Below the pieces are notes generated by a model, which was not told the DNA's origin, ran no database searches, and was given only the letters and a program-made list of their open reading frames with translations. Source: Clostridium_AT radicumherbarum (GTDB taxonomy: Bacteria > Bacillota > Clostridia > Clostridiales > Clostridiaceae). Taken from it: DNA of 64,000 bases. Made by a program: the position numbers and the translations under genes. The first letter of the stretch is position 1; each line of letters opens with the position of its first letter. Location of the stretch: the NCBI RefSeq assembly GCF_045310525.1, contig NZ_JBJHZY010000003.1, positions 248,001-312,000 of the forward strand, in the 5' to 3' direction. This document shows, piece by piece, positions 34,067 through 41,875 of the stretch.

Positions 34067-35242
34067 TTAAATTACTTGGAATATAAGGAATTTTAAATAA
34101 TAGGATTCATCAGAATTCCAAAGTATTGGATGATCTGCAGCCTGGGTTCTAAATTCAACCTGTCGTAATAATCTTTTAGCATCCTTTGCAGCCTCTGCTA
34201 TAGTCTGTTTAAATAAATCCTCTTTCATAAAATGAGAGCAGGAACAGGTTACAAAAAAACCGCCTAATTTAACCATCTTTAGACCTCTTAAATTTATATC
34301 TTTGTAGCCTCTTGTAGCACCTTTTACACTATCTCTTGATTTTGTAAAGGCAGGAGGATCAAGTATTACCACATCAAATTTTCTGCCTTCCTTAGACCAT
34401 TCTGTAAGCACATCAAAGGCGTTATGGCACTCAAATTTAACTACCTCAGAAAGATTATTAAGCTCAGCATTTTTTCTAGCAAAATCCACAGCGTGCTCTG
34501 AGATGTCGATACCAAGTACGCTTTTAGCTCCTGCAATTCCGGCATTTAAGGCAAAGGAACCTGTGTGAGTAAAACAATCTAAAACCTCAGCATCCTTACA
34601 TATTCTATGAATAGCCGCTCTATTTTCCTTTTGATCCAAGAAAAAGCCAGTTTTTTGACCATTTTCTATATCAACATAATATTTAACACCGTTTTCTTTA
34701 ATTTGAACCATTGTATCGAAGTGTTCAGTAAGGAAGCCCTTAACTTGTTCCATTCCTTCTAATTCACGAACAGCTGCATCACTTCTTTCATAAATACCCT
34801 TAGCACCATAATCCTCTTTAAGTATTTTAACTATGGTAGATTTATATTTGTCTATACCTAGTGCTAAGCTTTGAATTACATAGTAATCCTCAAATTTATC
34901 AATAGTTAAGCCGGGCAAGAAGTCCGCTTCTCCAAATACAATTCTGCAGCTGCTTGTATCTATAACCTTTTTTCTGTAGTCAAAAGCAGTCTTAAGTCTC
35001 TTCTTAAAAAATTCCTCGTTTATTTCTTCATTTATATCTCTGGTTAAGAGTCTTATTGCTATTTTAGAAATATCATTTATATAACCTCTTCCAATAAATT
35101 CATGCTTGAAGTTATACACTTCAACTATATCTCCATTAGTATATTCTCCGTCATATTCTTCTATTTCATCAGTAAAAATCCAAGGATGACCACTTTCAGC
35201 TTTGCGGCCTTTGCCTTTATATAAATAAAATTTACATGTCAT
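34067..35242 (-). CDS. RlmI-like rRNA cytosine methyltransferase
   Basis: 391 residues: an N-terminal PUA domain (KGRKAESGHPWIFTDEIEEYDGE), a linker, and a Rossmann methyltransferase domain with SAM motif VLDCFTHTGSFALNAGIAGA, acidic GIDISEHAVDFA and the catalytic-type motif DPPAFTKSR, plus TCSCSHFM. This is the RlmI/YwbD family that methylates 23S rRNA cytosine C5. Full length. It is divergent from the ABC-F gene across a 290-base gap holding repeats. Confidence 0.88.
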   Translation of the reverse strand: MTCKFYLYKGKGRKAESGHPWIFTDEIEEYDGEYTNGDIVEVYNFKHEFIGRGYINDISKIAIRLLTRDINEEINEEFFKKRLKTAFDYRKKVIDTSSCRIVFGEADFLPGLTIDKFEDYYVIQSLALGIDKYKSTIVKILKEDYGAKGIYERSDAAVRELEGMEQVKGFLTEHFDTMVQIKENGVKYYVDIENGQKTGFFLDQKENRAAIHRICKDAEVLDCFTHTGSFALNAGIAGAKSVLGIDISEHAVDFARKNAELNNLSEVVKFECHNAFDVLTEWSKEGRKFDVVILDPPAFTKSRDSVKGATRGYKDINLRGLKMVKLGGFFVTCSCSHFMKEDLFKQTIAEAAKDAKRLLRQVEFRTQAADHPILWNSDESYYLKFLIFQVI

Positions 35243-35434
35243 ATTAACACTTCCTTTATTTGACGCTATAAATTAACAATTAATATTAAATAATTATGGT
35301 ATGAAGGTGCATTAAGGCTTTTCTCTTAGTATAATTAGTTGTTAATTCATTTTAGTATTATACCACAATTAGGTATTATTATATCAGAAAATTTCCTTTG
35401 ACAGAAGTAATAACCTACTTTAAACTAAAAAGAG

Positions 35435-35513
35435 TGGCTTGTGGCAGGAGAAACGTCTCCTCACCACATTGCAGCACATGAAAAATGTGGCAGAAGAAAC
35501 GTCCCTATGCCAC
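35435..35513 (+). repeat. GTGGCAG(G/A)AGAAACGTC repeat, two copies
   Basis: Two imperfect copies: TGTGGCAGGAGAAACGTCTC (from about 35440) and TGTGGCAGAAGAAACGTCCC (from about 35485). Each has terminal inverted bases (GTGG...CCAC, GTGGCA...TGCCAC). They end seven bases before the AAGGAG site of the ABC-F gene. The family resembles dispersed short palindromes seen in many clostridia; no transposase is near. A relic is at 10405. Confidence 0.6.
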
Positions 35514-35530
35514 TTCAAGGAGAGAAATTA

Positions 35531-37087
35531 ATGAGTATATTAACAGTAAAAAATATAAGCCATGGTTTTGGCGATAGAGCTATATTTGAAGATGTATCCT
35601 TTAGATTGTTAAAGGGGGAGCATGTTGGTTTTATTGGAGCAAATGGAGAAGGCAAATCTACCTTTATGAATATAATTACAGGAAAGCTTATGCCTGACGA
35701 AGGACAAATTGAGTGGTCAAACAGAGTAAGGGTAGGTTACATGGATCAGCATGTAGTTCTTCAAAGCGGACAAACAATTAGAGATGTATTAAAAGGTGCG
35801 TTTCAATATCTATTCGATTCAGAAACTGAAATGAACGAGCTATATGGAAAAATGGGAGAGGTTACCCCAGAGGAACTTGATAAAATGCTGGAAAGAACAG
35901 CAGTGATTCAAGACATGCTTGATCATAATGGCTTTTATGTAATAGATGCTAAAATTGAAGAAACTGCTAGAGGGTTAGGGCTTTTAGATATAGGTTTAGA
36001 TAATGATGTAACTAATTTAAGTGGAGGACAAAGAACAAAGGTTTTACTTGCTAAACTTCTCTTAGAAACTCCCGATATTTTACTCTTAGATGAACCTACA
36101 AATTACTTGGATGAGGCTCATATTGAATGGCTTAAGAGATTTTTAAATGCTTATGAAAATGCCTTTATTTTAATATCTCATGACATGCCATTCTTAAATT
36201 CAGTAATAAATCTCATATATCATGTTGAAAATAAACAGCTTACGAGATATGTGGGAAATTATGATGAATTTGAAAGAATATATGAAGCTAAAAAGAAACA
36301 ATTGGAACAGGCTTATGAAAGACAGCAGGCTGAAATAGCAAGACTAGAGGATTTTGTTGCTAGAAATAAAGCTAATGTTGCAACTGCTAATATGGCTAAA
36401 TCAAGACAAAAAAAGCTTGATAAGATTGATAGAATTGAGCTTTCACAGGAAAAACCAAAACCAACCTTTAATTTTAAAACAGCTAGAGCTTCTGGAAAGG
36501 TTATATTTCAAACTAATGACCTAGTTATAGGATATGATAGCCCACTTACAAAGCCCCTTAATCTATACATGGAAAGAGGACAAAAAATTGCTTTGGTAGG
36601 CTCCAATGGACTTGGAAAAACTACGCTCCTTAAGAGCTTAATGGGACAAATTAAGCCAATAAGCGGAGAGGCAGAGCTTGGAGACTATCAATATATTGGA
36701 TACTTTGAGCAGGAAAGCAGAGAGGATAATACTAATACTTGTATTGAAGAGTTTTGGGAAGAGTTTCCTGGATTTACCCAATATGAGGTACGTGCTGCTC
36801 TTGCAAAGTGCGGACTAACTACTAAGCACATTGAGAGCATGGTAAAGGTATTATCAGGCGGAGAAGCTGCCAAGGTAAGACTTGCGAAACTTATAAATAA
36901 TGAAACTAATATATTAATTCTTGACGAGCCTACAAATCACTTAGATGTCGATGCAAAAGATGAATTAAAAAGAGCATTGAAGGAGTACAAAGGCAGCATA
37001 CTTATAGTTTGCCACGAACCAGAGTTTTATAAAGATGTAGTAACTGAAGTTTGGAATTGTGAGGACTGGACAACGAAAATTTATTAA
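35531..37087 (+). CDS. ABC-F family ATPase
   Basis: 518 residues with two nucleotide-binding domains and no membrane segment. Walker A sites GANGEGKST and GSNGLGKTT; signatures LSGGQRTK and LSGGEAAKVR; Walker B ILLLDEPTNYLD and ILILDEPTNHLD. The charged interdomain linker (YERQQAEIARLEDFVARNKA...) is the P-site tRNA interaction motif. ABC-F proteins act on the ribosome; the layout resembles the YkpA/YbiT group rather than a dedicated antibiotic resistance factor. ATG 35531 follows AAGGAG; the frame is open upstream through the repeat only by chance. Confidence 0.9.
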   Translation: MSILTVKNISHGFGDRAIFEDVSFRLLKGEHVGFIGANGEGKSTFMNIITGKLMPDEGQIEWSNRVRVGYMDQHVVLQSGQTIRDVLKGAFQYLFDSETEMNELYGKMGEVTPEELDKMLERTAVIQDMLDHNGFYVIDAKIEETARGLGLLDIGLDNDVTNLSGGQRTKVLLAKLLLETPDILLLDEPTNYLDEAHIEWLKRFLNAYENAFILISHDMPFLNSVINLIYHVENKQLTRYVGNYDEFERIYEAKKKQLEQAYERQQAEIARLEDFVARNKANVATANMAKSRQKKLDKIDRIELSQEKPKPTFNFKTARASGKVIFQTNDLVIGYDSPLTKPLNLYMERGQKIALVGSNGLGKTTLLKSLMGQIKPISGEAELGDYQYIGYFEQESREDNTNTCIEEFWEEFPGFTQYEVRAALAKCGLTTKHIESMVKVLSGGEAAKVRLAKLINNETNILILDEPTNHLDVDAKDELKRALKEYKGSILIVCHEPEFYKDVVTEVWNCEDWTTKIY

Positions 37088-37096
37088 TAATTTTTA

Positions 37097-37124
37097 AGGG
37101 AAGCCTTTATGTTTAGGCTTCCCT
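37097..37124 (+). terminator. Terminator of ABC-F gene
   Basis: AGGGAAGCCT/AGGCTTCCCT with an eight-base loop; a T-rich stretch follows after a short gap. Confidence 0.75.
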
Positions 37125-37153
37125 CTATGATGTTTCCTTTTTTTCTACACTTA

Positions 37154-37672
37154 CTATATATCTTTCTCATGTTTATATTCTTCAATTTTCCACTTACATT
37201 TCCAAACTATTTTTAACATTGCTAAAGATATTATTGCAAGTAATACTGTAAATATTCCAAAAGTATAGGAACCAGTTTCAATTGTTGCAAATAGCTCCAT
37301 AAATAAACAGATTACTTCTAAAATCAATGCTACTTTGAAAAAATTCTTTATTTTGTTGTATTGAGTAATTTTTGATTCTACATCAGTATACATTACAAAG
37401 GGGCCATCTGATGCTTTTTTTTGTAAATATACCCATCTCCACCATTGAGATATGACTTTTACTCCTGCATCCTCCATGAAAGCTGCAAAGTCGTCTTTTT
37501 CACCATTCCAACTATCAAGCAGGTCTATTTGATAATTGTATTCCCCGGGCTCACATTTTTCAAAAGTATAAAAGCCAAGAAAGAATTTTTTGAATGCCCA
37601 GCCATTTAAACACATTTTTTTAAGCCAATCTTCTTCTTCATCTTTGTCATAATATAGCTTGAATTTTAACAT
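37154..37672 (-). CDS. DUF2812 membrane protein
   Basis: 172 residues: a DUF2812 N-terminal domain (FKLYYDKDEEEDWLKKMCLNGWAFKK, FYTFEKCEPGEYNYQIDLL, VKVISQWWRWVYLQKKA) and two C-terminal transmembrane segments (about 107-125 and 130-150). DUF2812 genes are typically paired with a padR, as here (14 bases downstream of it). Function unknown; presumably an envelope factor under PadR control. Confidence 0.85.
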   Translation of the reverse strand: MLKFKLYYDKDEEEDWLKKMCLNGWAFKKFFLGFYTFEKCEPGEYNYQIDLLDSWNGEKDDFAAFMEDAGVKVISQWWRWVYLQKKASDGPFVMYTDVESKITQYNKIKNFFKVALILEVICLFMELFATIETGSYTFGIFTVLLAIISLAMLKIVWKCKWKIEEYKHEKDI

Positions 37673-37686
37673 ATATTCACATCCCC

Positions 37687-37998
37687 CTAATCATCCATCT
37701 TTTTTGCATTTCTTATAAGCTCATTTAATCTTTTCACTTCATTTTGAAATATTTCTTTTCCTTTATTTGTGATAATATATTCTTTTTTCTTTCTAGATTC
37801 CTTATCTTCACTATATAAGTTAACCCATCCTTTTGTAAGCATTGAATTAATAGCTCCATATAAGGTGCCAGGCCCTAATGTCACTCTTCCATCAGTCATT
37901 TCATTTACATCCTGAATAATACCATACCCATGGTTAGGTGTTCGTACAGCTAATAAGATATAAAATAAAGCTTCTGTCAAAGGTGTATTGGTATTCAA
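37687..37998 (-). CDS. PadR-family transcriptional regulator
   Basis: 103 residues: PLTEALFYILLAVRTPNHGYGIIQDV begins the PadR winged helix, LGPGTLYGAINSMLTKGWV the recognition region, and SRKKKEYIITNKG the wing. The start is TTG 37998, with GGAGG nine bases upstream; upstream codons run into the promoter. It forms an operon with DUF2812 and probably represses its own promoter, which is packed with GATATATC palindromes. Confidence 0.88.
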   Translation of the reverse strand: MNTNTPLTEALFYILLAVRTPNHGYGIIQDVNEMTDGRVTLGPGTLYGAINSMLTKGWVNLYSEDKESRKKKEYIITNKGKEIFQNEVKRLNELIRNAKKMDD

Positions 37999-38012
37999 AT
38001 ATATCAACCTCC

Positions 38013-38065
38013 AATATATCGTATCATGATATATATAATATATCATCAACCGATATATCTGTCAA
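38013..38065 (-). promoter_or_regulatory. Promoter/operator of padR-DUF2812
   Basis: On the minus strand, consensus TTGACA (38065-38060), a 17-base spacer and TATATT (38042-38037). Palindromes GATATATC (38052-38059) in the spacer and TATCATGATA (38022-38031) downstream of -10 are likely PadR operator halves. Confidence 0.7.
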
Positions 38066-38084
38066 TGATGTATTAATAATTATA

Positions 38085-38111
38085 TATACAAAAAATAGAA
38101 AAACGATACTA
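38085..38111 (+). promoter_or_regulatory. Weak forespore (sigma-G/F) promoter candidate
   Basis: GATACTA (38105-38111) resembles the sigma-G -10 CATACTA, with TATATA-type sequence upstream in place of TGAATA. It would drive the DUF1657-DUF421 pair; this is expected from gene content more than from sequence strength. Confidence 0.25.
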
Positions 38112-38191
38112 AATTATGATAATCTTGAAGAATATTTTTAAGGATAAAGAAAATAATAATCTCGTTCATAACTTTACAGGAGATGATTATT

Positions 38192-38398
38192 ATGACAGTT
38201 GGCTCAAAGGTGAAACAGACACTGGCTACTTTGAATTGGATTGAAGGCACCTTAAGAATTTATGCAGACACAAGCGATAATGTAGAAGAAAAAAATACAT
38301 TTGAAAAATCACTTAAAGTAACACAGGAGGTAATTGCTGATTTGCAGTTCAGAGTAAAAGTTATAGAGTTTGAGGAACCCCAATATAAAGGGTTATGA
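38192..38398 (+). CDS. DUF1657 spore-associated small protein
   Basis: 68 residues, all helical, beginning MTVGSKVKQTLATLNWIEGTL and ending in EEPQYKGL, the DUF1657 pattern (an end also seen in its paralogue at 39352, EEPQYKNS). DUF1657 proteins are encoded with spoVA genes in spore formers. ATG 38192 has AGGAG nine bases upstream. The DUF421 gene follows 16 bases later, so the two form an operon. Confidence 0.85.
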   Translation: MTVGSKVKQTLATLNWIEGTLRIYADTSDNVEEKNTFEKSLKVTQEVIADLQFRVKVIEFEEPQYKGL

Positions 38399-38414
38399 GT
38401 GAGGTGATGGCATA

Positions 38415-39272
38415 GTGAATATACTTACGTTTTTATTAAGGTCTTTTTTAATGTTTTTTGTAGCTCTCTTTTTTATTAGGATTATAGGTAATGGAAATCT
38501 TTCAAAGATGACCTCTTATAAATTTGTTACCTATATGTTTATTGCATTAATCGCTGCGTTAACTTCAGCAAACGTAATTTCAAATCTGATTTTCGGAATC
38601 ATTGCTCTGGCAGTATGGTCTTTACTTGCTCTGGCATTGGATTATCTATGTATCAAAAGTAAAGCCATGCATGATTTATTTATTGGGAAAGAGACTATTT
38701 TAATAAAAGATGGTAAAATATTGGAGGACAATTTAAGTAAAATAAGGGCTACGGGTAAAGATCTTTTAGGAGAACTTCGTTCCAAAAATGCATTCAGTTT
38801 AGCTGATGTTGAATTTGCCGTAATGGAAGCAACAGGGGAGCTTAATGTATTACTAAAGTCGGATAAAAAGCCTTTAACAGCACATGATCTTCAGAGAAAG
38901 ATTGCTCCCGCATCCCAGCCTCAAGCTGTTATACTTGATGGGGAGATAATGGATGATGCTTTAGGAGCTGCTAATCTAAGTAGGGAATGGTTAAATACCG
39001 AACTGGACAAAATAGGAGTAATATCAGAAAATATTTTTATAGGTCAGGTTGATTCATTAGGGACTTTATATCTTGATCTTTATGATGATAACATACAGGT
39101 TCCACAGAATAATCTTAAAGAATTACTCTATGCCAATATTCAGAAAAGCAAGGCTGACCTGACCTCCTTTACATTAGATACCAATGATGAAAAGGCAAAA
39201 GCCATGTATTCAAGGAATGCGGAAAAGCTGAAAAAAATGCTGGATAAATTAGAACCTTATTTGCTGCGTTAA
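38415..39272 (+). CDS. DUF421+DUF1657 ('2Duf'-like) membrane protein
   Basis: 285 residues: two to three N-terminal transmembrane helices (LRSFLMFFVALFFIRIIG, FVTYMFIALIAALTSANVIS, LIFGIIALAVWSLLALALDY), a DUF421/YetF-like soluble region (LIKDGKILEDNLSKIRATGKDLLGELR), and a C-terminal DUF1657-like helical hairpin (LKELLYANIQKSKADLTSFTLDTNDEKA). In Bacillus the matching '2Duf' protein sits in the spoVA2mob operon and raises spore heat resistance and slows nutrient germination. A role in the spore inner membrane is likely. GTG start with GAGGTGATGG upstream. Confidence 0.85.
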   Translation: MNILTFLLRSFLMFFVALFFIRIIGNGNLSKMTSYKFVTYMFIALIAALTSANVISNLIFGIIALAVWSLLALALDYLCIKSKAMHDLFIGKETILIKDGKILEDNLSKIRATGKDLLGELRSKNAFSLADVEFAVMEATGELNVLLKSDKKPLTAHDLQRKIAPASQPQAVILDGEIMDDALGAANLSREWLNTELDKIGVISENIFIGQVDSLGTLYLDLYDDNIQVPQNNLKELLYANIQKSKADLTSFTLDTNDEKAKAMYSRNAEKLKKMLDKLEPYLLR

Positions 39273-39312
39273 AGAAGTGACTAAAGAAAATTATAATAAT
39301 CATTATAACAAC

Positions 39313-39347
39313 AAAAAGTATGAAGTGCTAATCACTTCATACTTTTT
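39313..39347. terminator. Bidirectional terminator
   Basis: A perfect 15-bp stem AAAAAGTATGAAGTG/CACTTCATACTTTTT around CTAAT, between the DUF421 gene and the converging DUF1657 gene. Confidence 0.92.
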
Positions 39348-39351
39348 ATTG

Positions 39352-39558
39352 TTATGAATTTTTATATTGAGGCTCCTCGTTTTGGATATAATCAAGTCTG
39401 CCCTTCAGGTTATCTATTATTTGCTGCTGAGATTGTGCCATATCATTAAACATTGTTTGTGCAGCCTTATCCTGGGTATCCAGTGCAAATGTTTTTAGAC
39501 TGGATACGATACTCTCCGCACTTGCAATTGTTTGCTGCATTTTAACTCCTACTGTCAT
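39352..39558 (-). CDS. DUF1657 spore-associated small protein
   Basis: 68 residues, helical: MTVGVKMQQTIASAESIVSSLKTFALDTQDKAAQTMF ... EEPQYKNS. It is a paralogue of the 38192 product, sharing both ends. ATG 39558 has GGGAGGTGATT upstream; the frame extends to 39588 without need. A sigma-G/F-like promoter precedes it. It probably acts with the neighbouring SpoVA/2Duf proteins in forespore or spore membrane. Confidence 0.85.
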   Translation of the reverse strand: MTVGVKMQQTIASAESIVSSLKTFALDTQDKAAQTMFNDMAQSQQQIIDNLKGRLDYIQNEEPQYKNS

Positions 39559-39576
39559 TCTAATCACCTCCCAATT

Positions 39577-39610
39577 TAATATTCCCATGAGTACTTAAAA
39601 CTATCCATAC
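39577..39610 (-). promoter_or_regulatory. Candidate forespore promoter of DUF1657 gene
   Basis: On the minus strand, GGATA (39606-39602), 15 bases, GGGAATATTA (39586-39577), which resembles sigma-F/G promoters. Confidence 0.35.
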
Positions 39611-39729
39611 TCTTGTTAATTAAAAAGAAAATATCTATATCTTGTAAACAATAAGATATTTAGTAATTAGTCCATAAAAAATTTCAATATAAACCGTATT
39701 ATTTTGTTTATTCGTGGGATATTAATATT

Positions 39730-40158
39730 ATAAGGAATTTAACAGTCGAGCAAAGACTAATATATGCTCCTTTAATGGTGTCTATTAGTCGACCAAAGGT
39801 TGTATATTGGCTGCAAGGTTTATATACAGCCGGCGGGAAGATTATATGAGGTAGGGAATGGTTTTATTATAGTCGAGGATTTGATTATAGTGGGATCATA
39901 ACTTATCTTTTAATAGTCGAGCTAAGATTATTTAGGGTATCATAATGGTTGTATATAGCCGTGAGGTTATATACAGTTATGCAAGTATCTTAAGTAATCG
40001 AACAAACCATCAATATAGGTGACGAACTGCTTGGATATGGTCGGAAGATTATAACCAAGGCATTAAATTATCTATATTGTTGTAAGGTAGATTGTTAAGT
40101 TCTTTATTGGGACTATAGATAGGTTTGTCAATTCATTGACTTATCTATAGTCTCTTTA
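39730..40158 (+). ncRNA. Candidate large structured RNA, family unassigned
   Basis: There is no open frame, but dense nested pairing. A long-range stem (39730-39743 with 40094-40107, up to 14 bp with G-U pairs) closes the region. Inside are hairpin GACTAATA/TATTAGTC (39755-39790), a 14-bp hairpin capped by GCAA (39798-39831), a 14-bp hairpin capped by GTGA (39947-39978), and stem CAATATAG/CTATATTG (40011-40079) enclosing a hairpin capped by GGAA (40030-40059). The linker AGTCGA recurs at 39744, 39787, 39871 and 39915 (near copy AATCGA at 39996). A further hairpin closes at 40109-40155. A sigma-A-like TTGTTT-N16-TATTAT lies at 39704-39731, but its -10 touches the closing stem, so the true 5' end is uncertain. 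It is not RNase P, tmRNA or SRP RNA by motifs. Confidence 0.6.
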
Positions 40159-40192
40159 ATTAAATATAAAAAGGCTTAACACCTTAATAATG

Positions 40193-40225
40193 AAAATCTA
40201 GCAATATAAAAATGCTGGATTTTTT
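40193..40225 (+). terminator. Terminator between structured RNA and spoVAC
   Basis: AATCTAGCA pairs with TGCTGGATT (one G-U) around a nine-base A/T loop, then TTTTTT. It likely ends the RNA transcript. Confidence 0.75.
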
Positions 40226-40312
40226 ACGTTAAGTGCAAGTAGGCTTTAGCAAATATTTATAAATTATTCTGTGAAAACTTGAGTTTTAAATTCTTTATTA
40301 AATATTAATTTA

Positions 40313-40342
40313 TGAATTAAATGAGAAATAAATGTAAAAATA
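40313..40342 (+). promoter_or_regulatory. Candidate sigma-G-like promoter of spoVA
   Basis: TGAAT (40313-40317), 16 bases, GTAAAAATA (40334-40342), similar to forespore-sigma promoters and 40 bases from the spoVAC start. spoVA operons are sigma-G dependent in studied species. Confidence 0.4.
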
Positions 40343-40383
40343 GATATGAAAAGTTAAGTTAGCTTAAAGGAAGGATGACAAAG

Positions 40384-40863
40384 ATGTCAAGCAAAAAAGA
40401 AAAGAAATTATCTGCAGTTCAAAAAGAGTATCAACAGTTTGCAAAGGAGAGAGAGCCTAAAAGGCCAGTTTTTAAAAATTGTTTGCGTGCTTTTATAGTA
40501 GGTGGTATCATATGTGCTTTTGGGCAAATACTTCAGACTGTATTTATAAAGGTCTTTGGGTTCACAGAAAAAACAGCAGGAAATCCAGCTACTGCAGTTA
40601 TAATTATTATTTCGGTTTTTCTTACTGGTCTAGGGGTTTATGATCATATAGGTCAGTGGGCAGGGGCTGGTACTGCAATTCCTGTTACTGGTTTTGCTAA
40701 TTCAATTGCATCTGCTGCTATTGAGCATAAAACGGAAGGCTATGTTTTAGGTACTGGAGGAAACATGTTTAAACTTGCAGGTTCTGTAATAGTCTTCGGA
40801 GTATTTTCTGCCTTTGTAGTTGCGCTTATTAAAATGGGTCTTACTTGGTTAGGGGTGATGTAA
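40384..40863 (+). CDS. spoVAC: Stage V sporulation protein AC (SpoVAC)
   Basis: A 159-residue membrane protein with a basic N-terminus (SAVQKEYQQFAKEREPKRPVFKNCLRAF) and four transmembrane segments; the segments GLGVYDHIGQWAGAGTAIPVTGFANSIASAA and GYVLGTGGNMFKLAGSVIVFG are highly conserved SpoVAC sequence. It forms the dipicolinic acid channel of the spore inner membrane and in Bacillus behaves as a mechanosensitive channel. ATG 40384 has AAGGAAGG nine bases upstream. The next start follows the stop directly. Confidence 0.95.
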   Translation: MSSKKEKKLSAVQKEYQQFAKEREPKRPVFKNCLRAFIVGGIICAFGQILQTVFIKVFGFTEKTAGNPATAVIIIISVFLTGLGVYDHIGQWAGAGTAIPVTGFANSIASAAIEHKTEGYVLGTGGNMFKLAGSVIVFGVFSAFVVALIKMGLTWLGVM

Positions 40864-41865
40864 ATGAAAAAGGGCAGTCAATCCTGGGTTTTTAATAATA
40901 ATCCTATAATTTTAGCTTCGAGCGCTATTGGAGGTCCTTTTGAGGCTAAAGGAGCTTTAGCAGAAGATTTTGATGTTCTCCATGATGATATTTGGCTTGG
41001 ACAGGATAGCTTTGAAAAGGCAGAAAAGAAGTTATTGGAACAAGCCTGCGAAAAAGCAGTTGAGAAAGGAAAGATAAAAAAAGAGGATGTAGACTTCTTT
41101 ATAAGCGGGGATCTAATGAATCAGATAATTACAAGCAGCTTTGCGGCACGTACTCTAGCTATTCCTTTTTTAGGAATTTTCGGGGCTTGTTCAAGTTCAA
41201 TGGAAGGATTGGCTTTAGCATCGCTTCTTGTAGATAGTCAATCTGCAGATTATGTTATAGCTGCTGCAGCAACTCATAATGCTTCAGTTGAAAAACAATT
41301 TAGATATCCTACTGAATATGGAGGACAAAAGCCTCCTACTGCCCAATGGACAGTGACCGGAGCAGGTGCTGTTCTGGTAACTTCCAAAGGGAATGGACCA
41401 AGAGTTACTTCGGCAACAATTGGTAAAGTTATAGATATGGGGCTCACTGACCCATTTAATATGGGTTCTGCAATGGCACCAGCTGCTGTTCATACAATAG
41501 AAAATCATTTTAGAGATTTAAATAGAGATCCATCCTACTATGATTTAATAGCTACAGGTGATTTGGGAGCCATAGGGCAAAGTATAGCAGGGGATTTATT
41601 AGCTAAACACGGTTTCAGTATTCCAGCTGAGAAATTTAAAGATTGTGGCCTTTTAATCTACAGAAAAGATCAACCTGTTTTTGCAGGAGCAAGTGGGTGT
41701 GCATGCTCTGCTACAGTTACTTACGGGCATTTCTTAAATAGAATGAAAAAGGGCGAATTAAAGAAGATATTGGTTGTTGCAACAGGCGCACTGTTGTCAC
41801 CAATGTCATACCAGCAAAAGGAAAGTATACCTTGTATTGCTCATGCAGTTTCCATTGAAATATAA
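40864..41865 (+). CDS. spoVAD: Stage V sporulation protein AD (SpoVAD)
   Basis: A 333-residue soluble protein with a thiolase-like fold; it opens KGSQSWVFNNNPIILASSAIGGPFEAKG and contains FLGIFGACSSSMEGLALAS and GASGCACSATVTYGHFLNRM. SpoVAD binds dipicolinic acid and delivers it to the SpoVA channel during forespore maturation. It starts at ATG 40864, directly after the spoVAC TAA, so translation is coupled. Confidence 0.96.
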   Translation: MKKGSQSWVFNNNPIILASSAIGGPFEAKGALAEDFDVLHDDIWLGQDSFEKAEKKLLEQACEKAVEKGKIKKEDVDFFISGDLMNQIITSSFAARTLAIPFLGIFGACSSSMEGLALASLLVDSQSADYVIAAAATHNASVEKQFRYPTEYGGQKPPTAQWTVTGAGAVLVTSKGNGPRVTSATIGKVIDMGLTDPFNMGSAMAPAAVHTIENHFRDLNRDPSYYDLIATGDLGAIGQSIAGDLLAKHGFSIPAEKFKDCGLLIYRKDQPVFAGASGCACSATVTYGHFLNRMKKGELKKILVVATGALLSPMSYQQKESIPCIAHAVSIEI

Positions 41866-41875
41866 AGGGGTGAAA

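Noticed and set aside
39730..40158. RNase P RNA, tmRNA, SRP RNA or group I intron
   Set aside because: The hallmark conserved sequences of these RNAs (for example GAGGAAAGTCC of RNase P, or a tag ORF with TTCAAATC of tmRNA) were not found, and no gene is interrupted.
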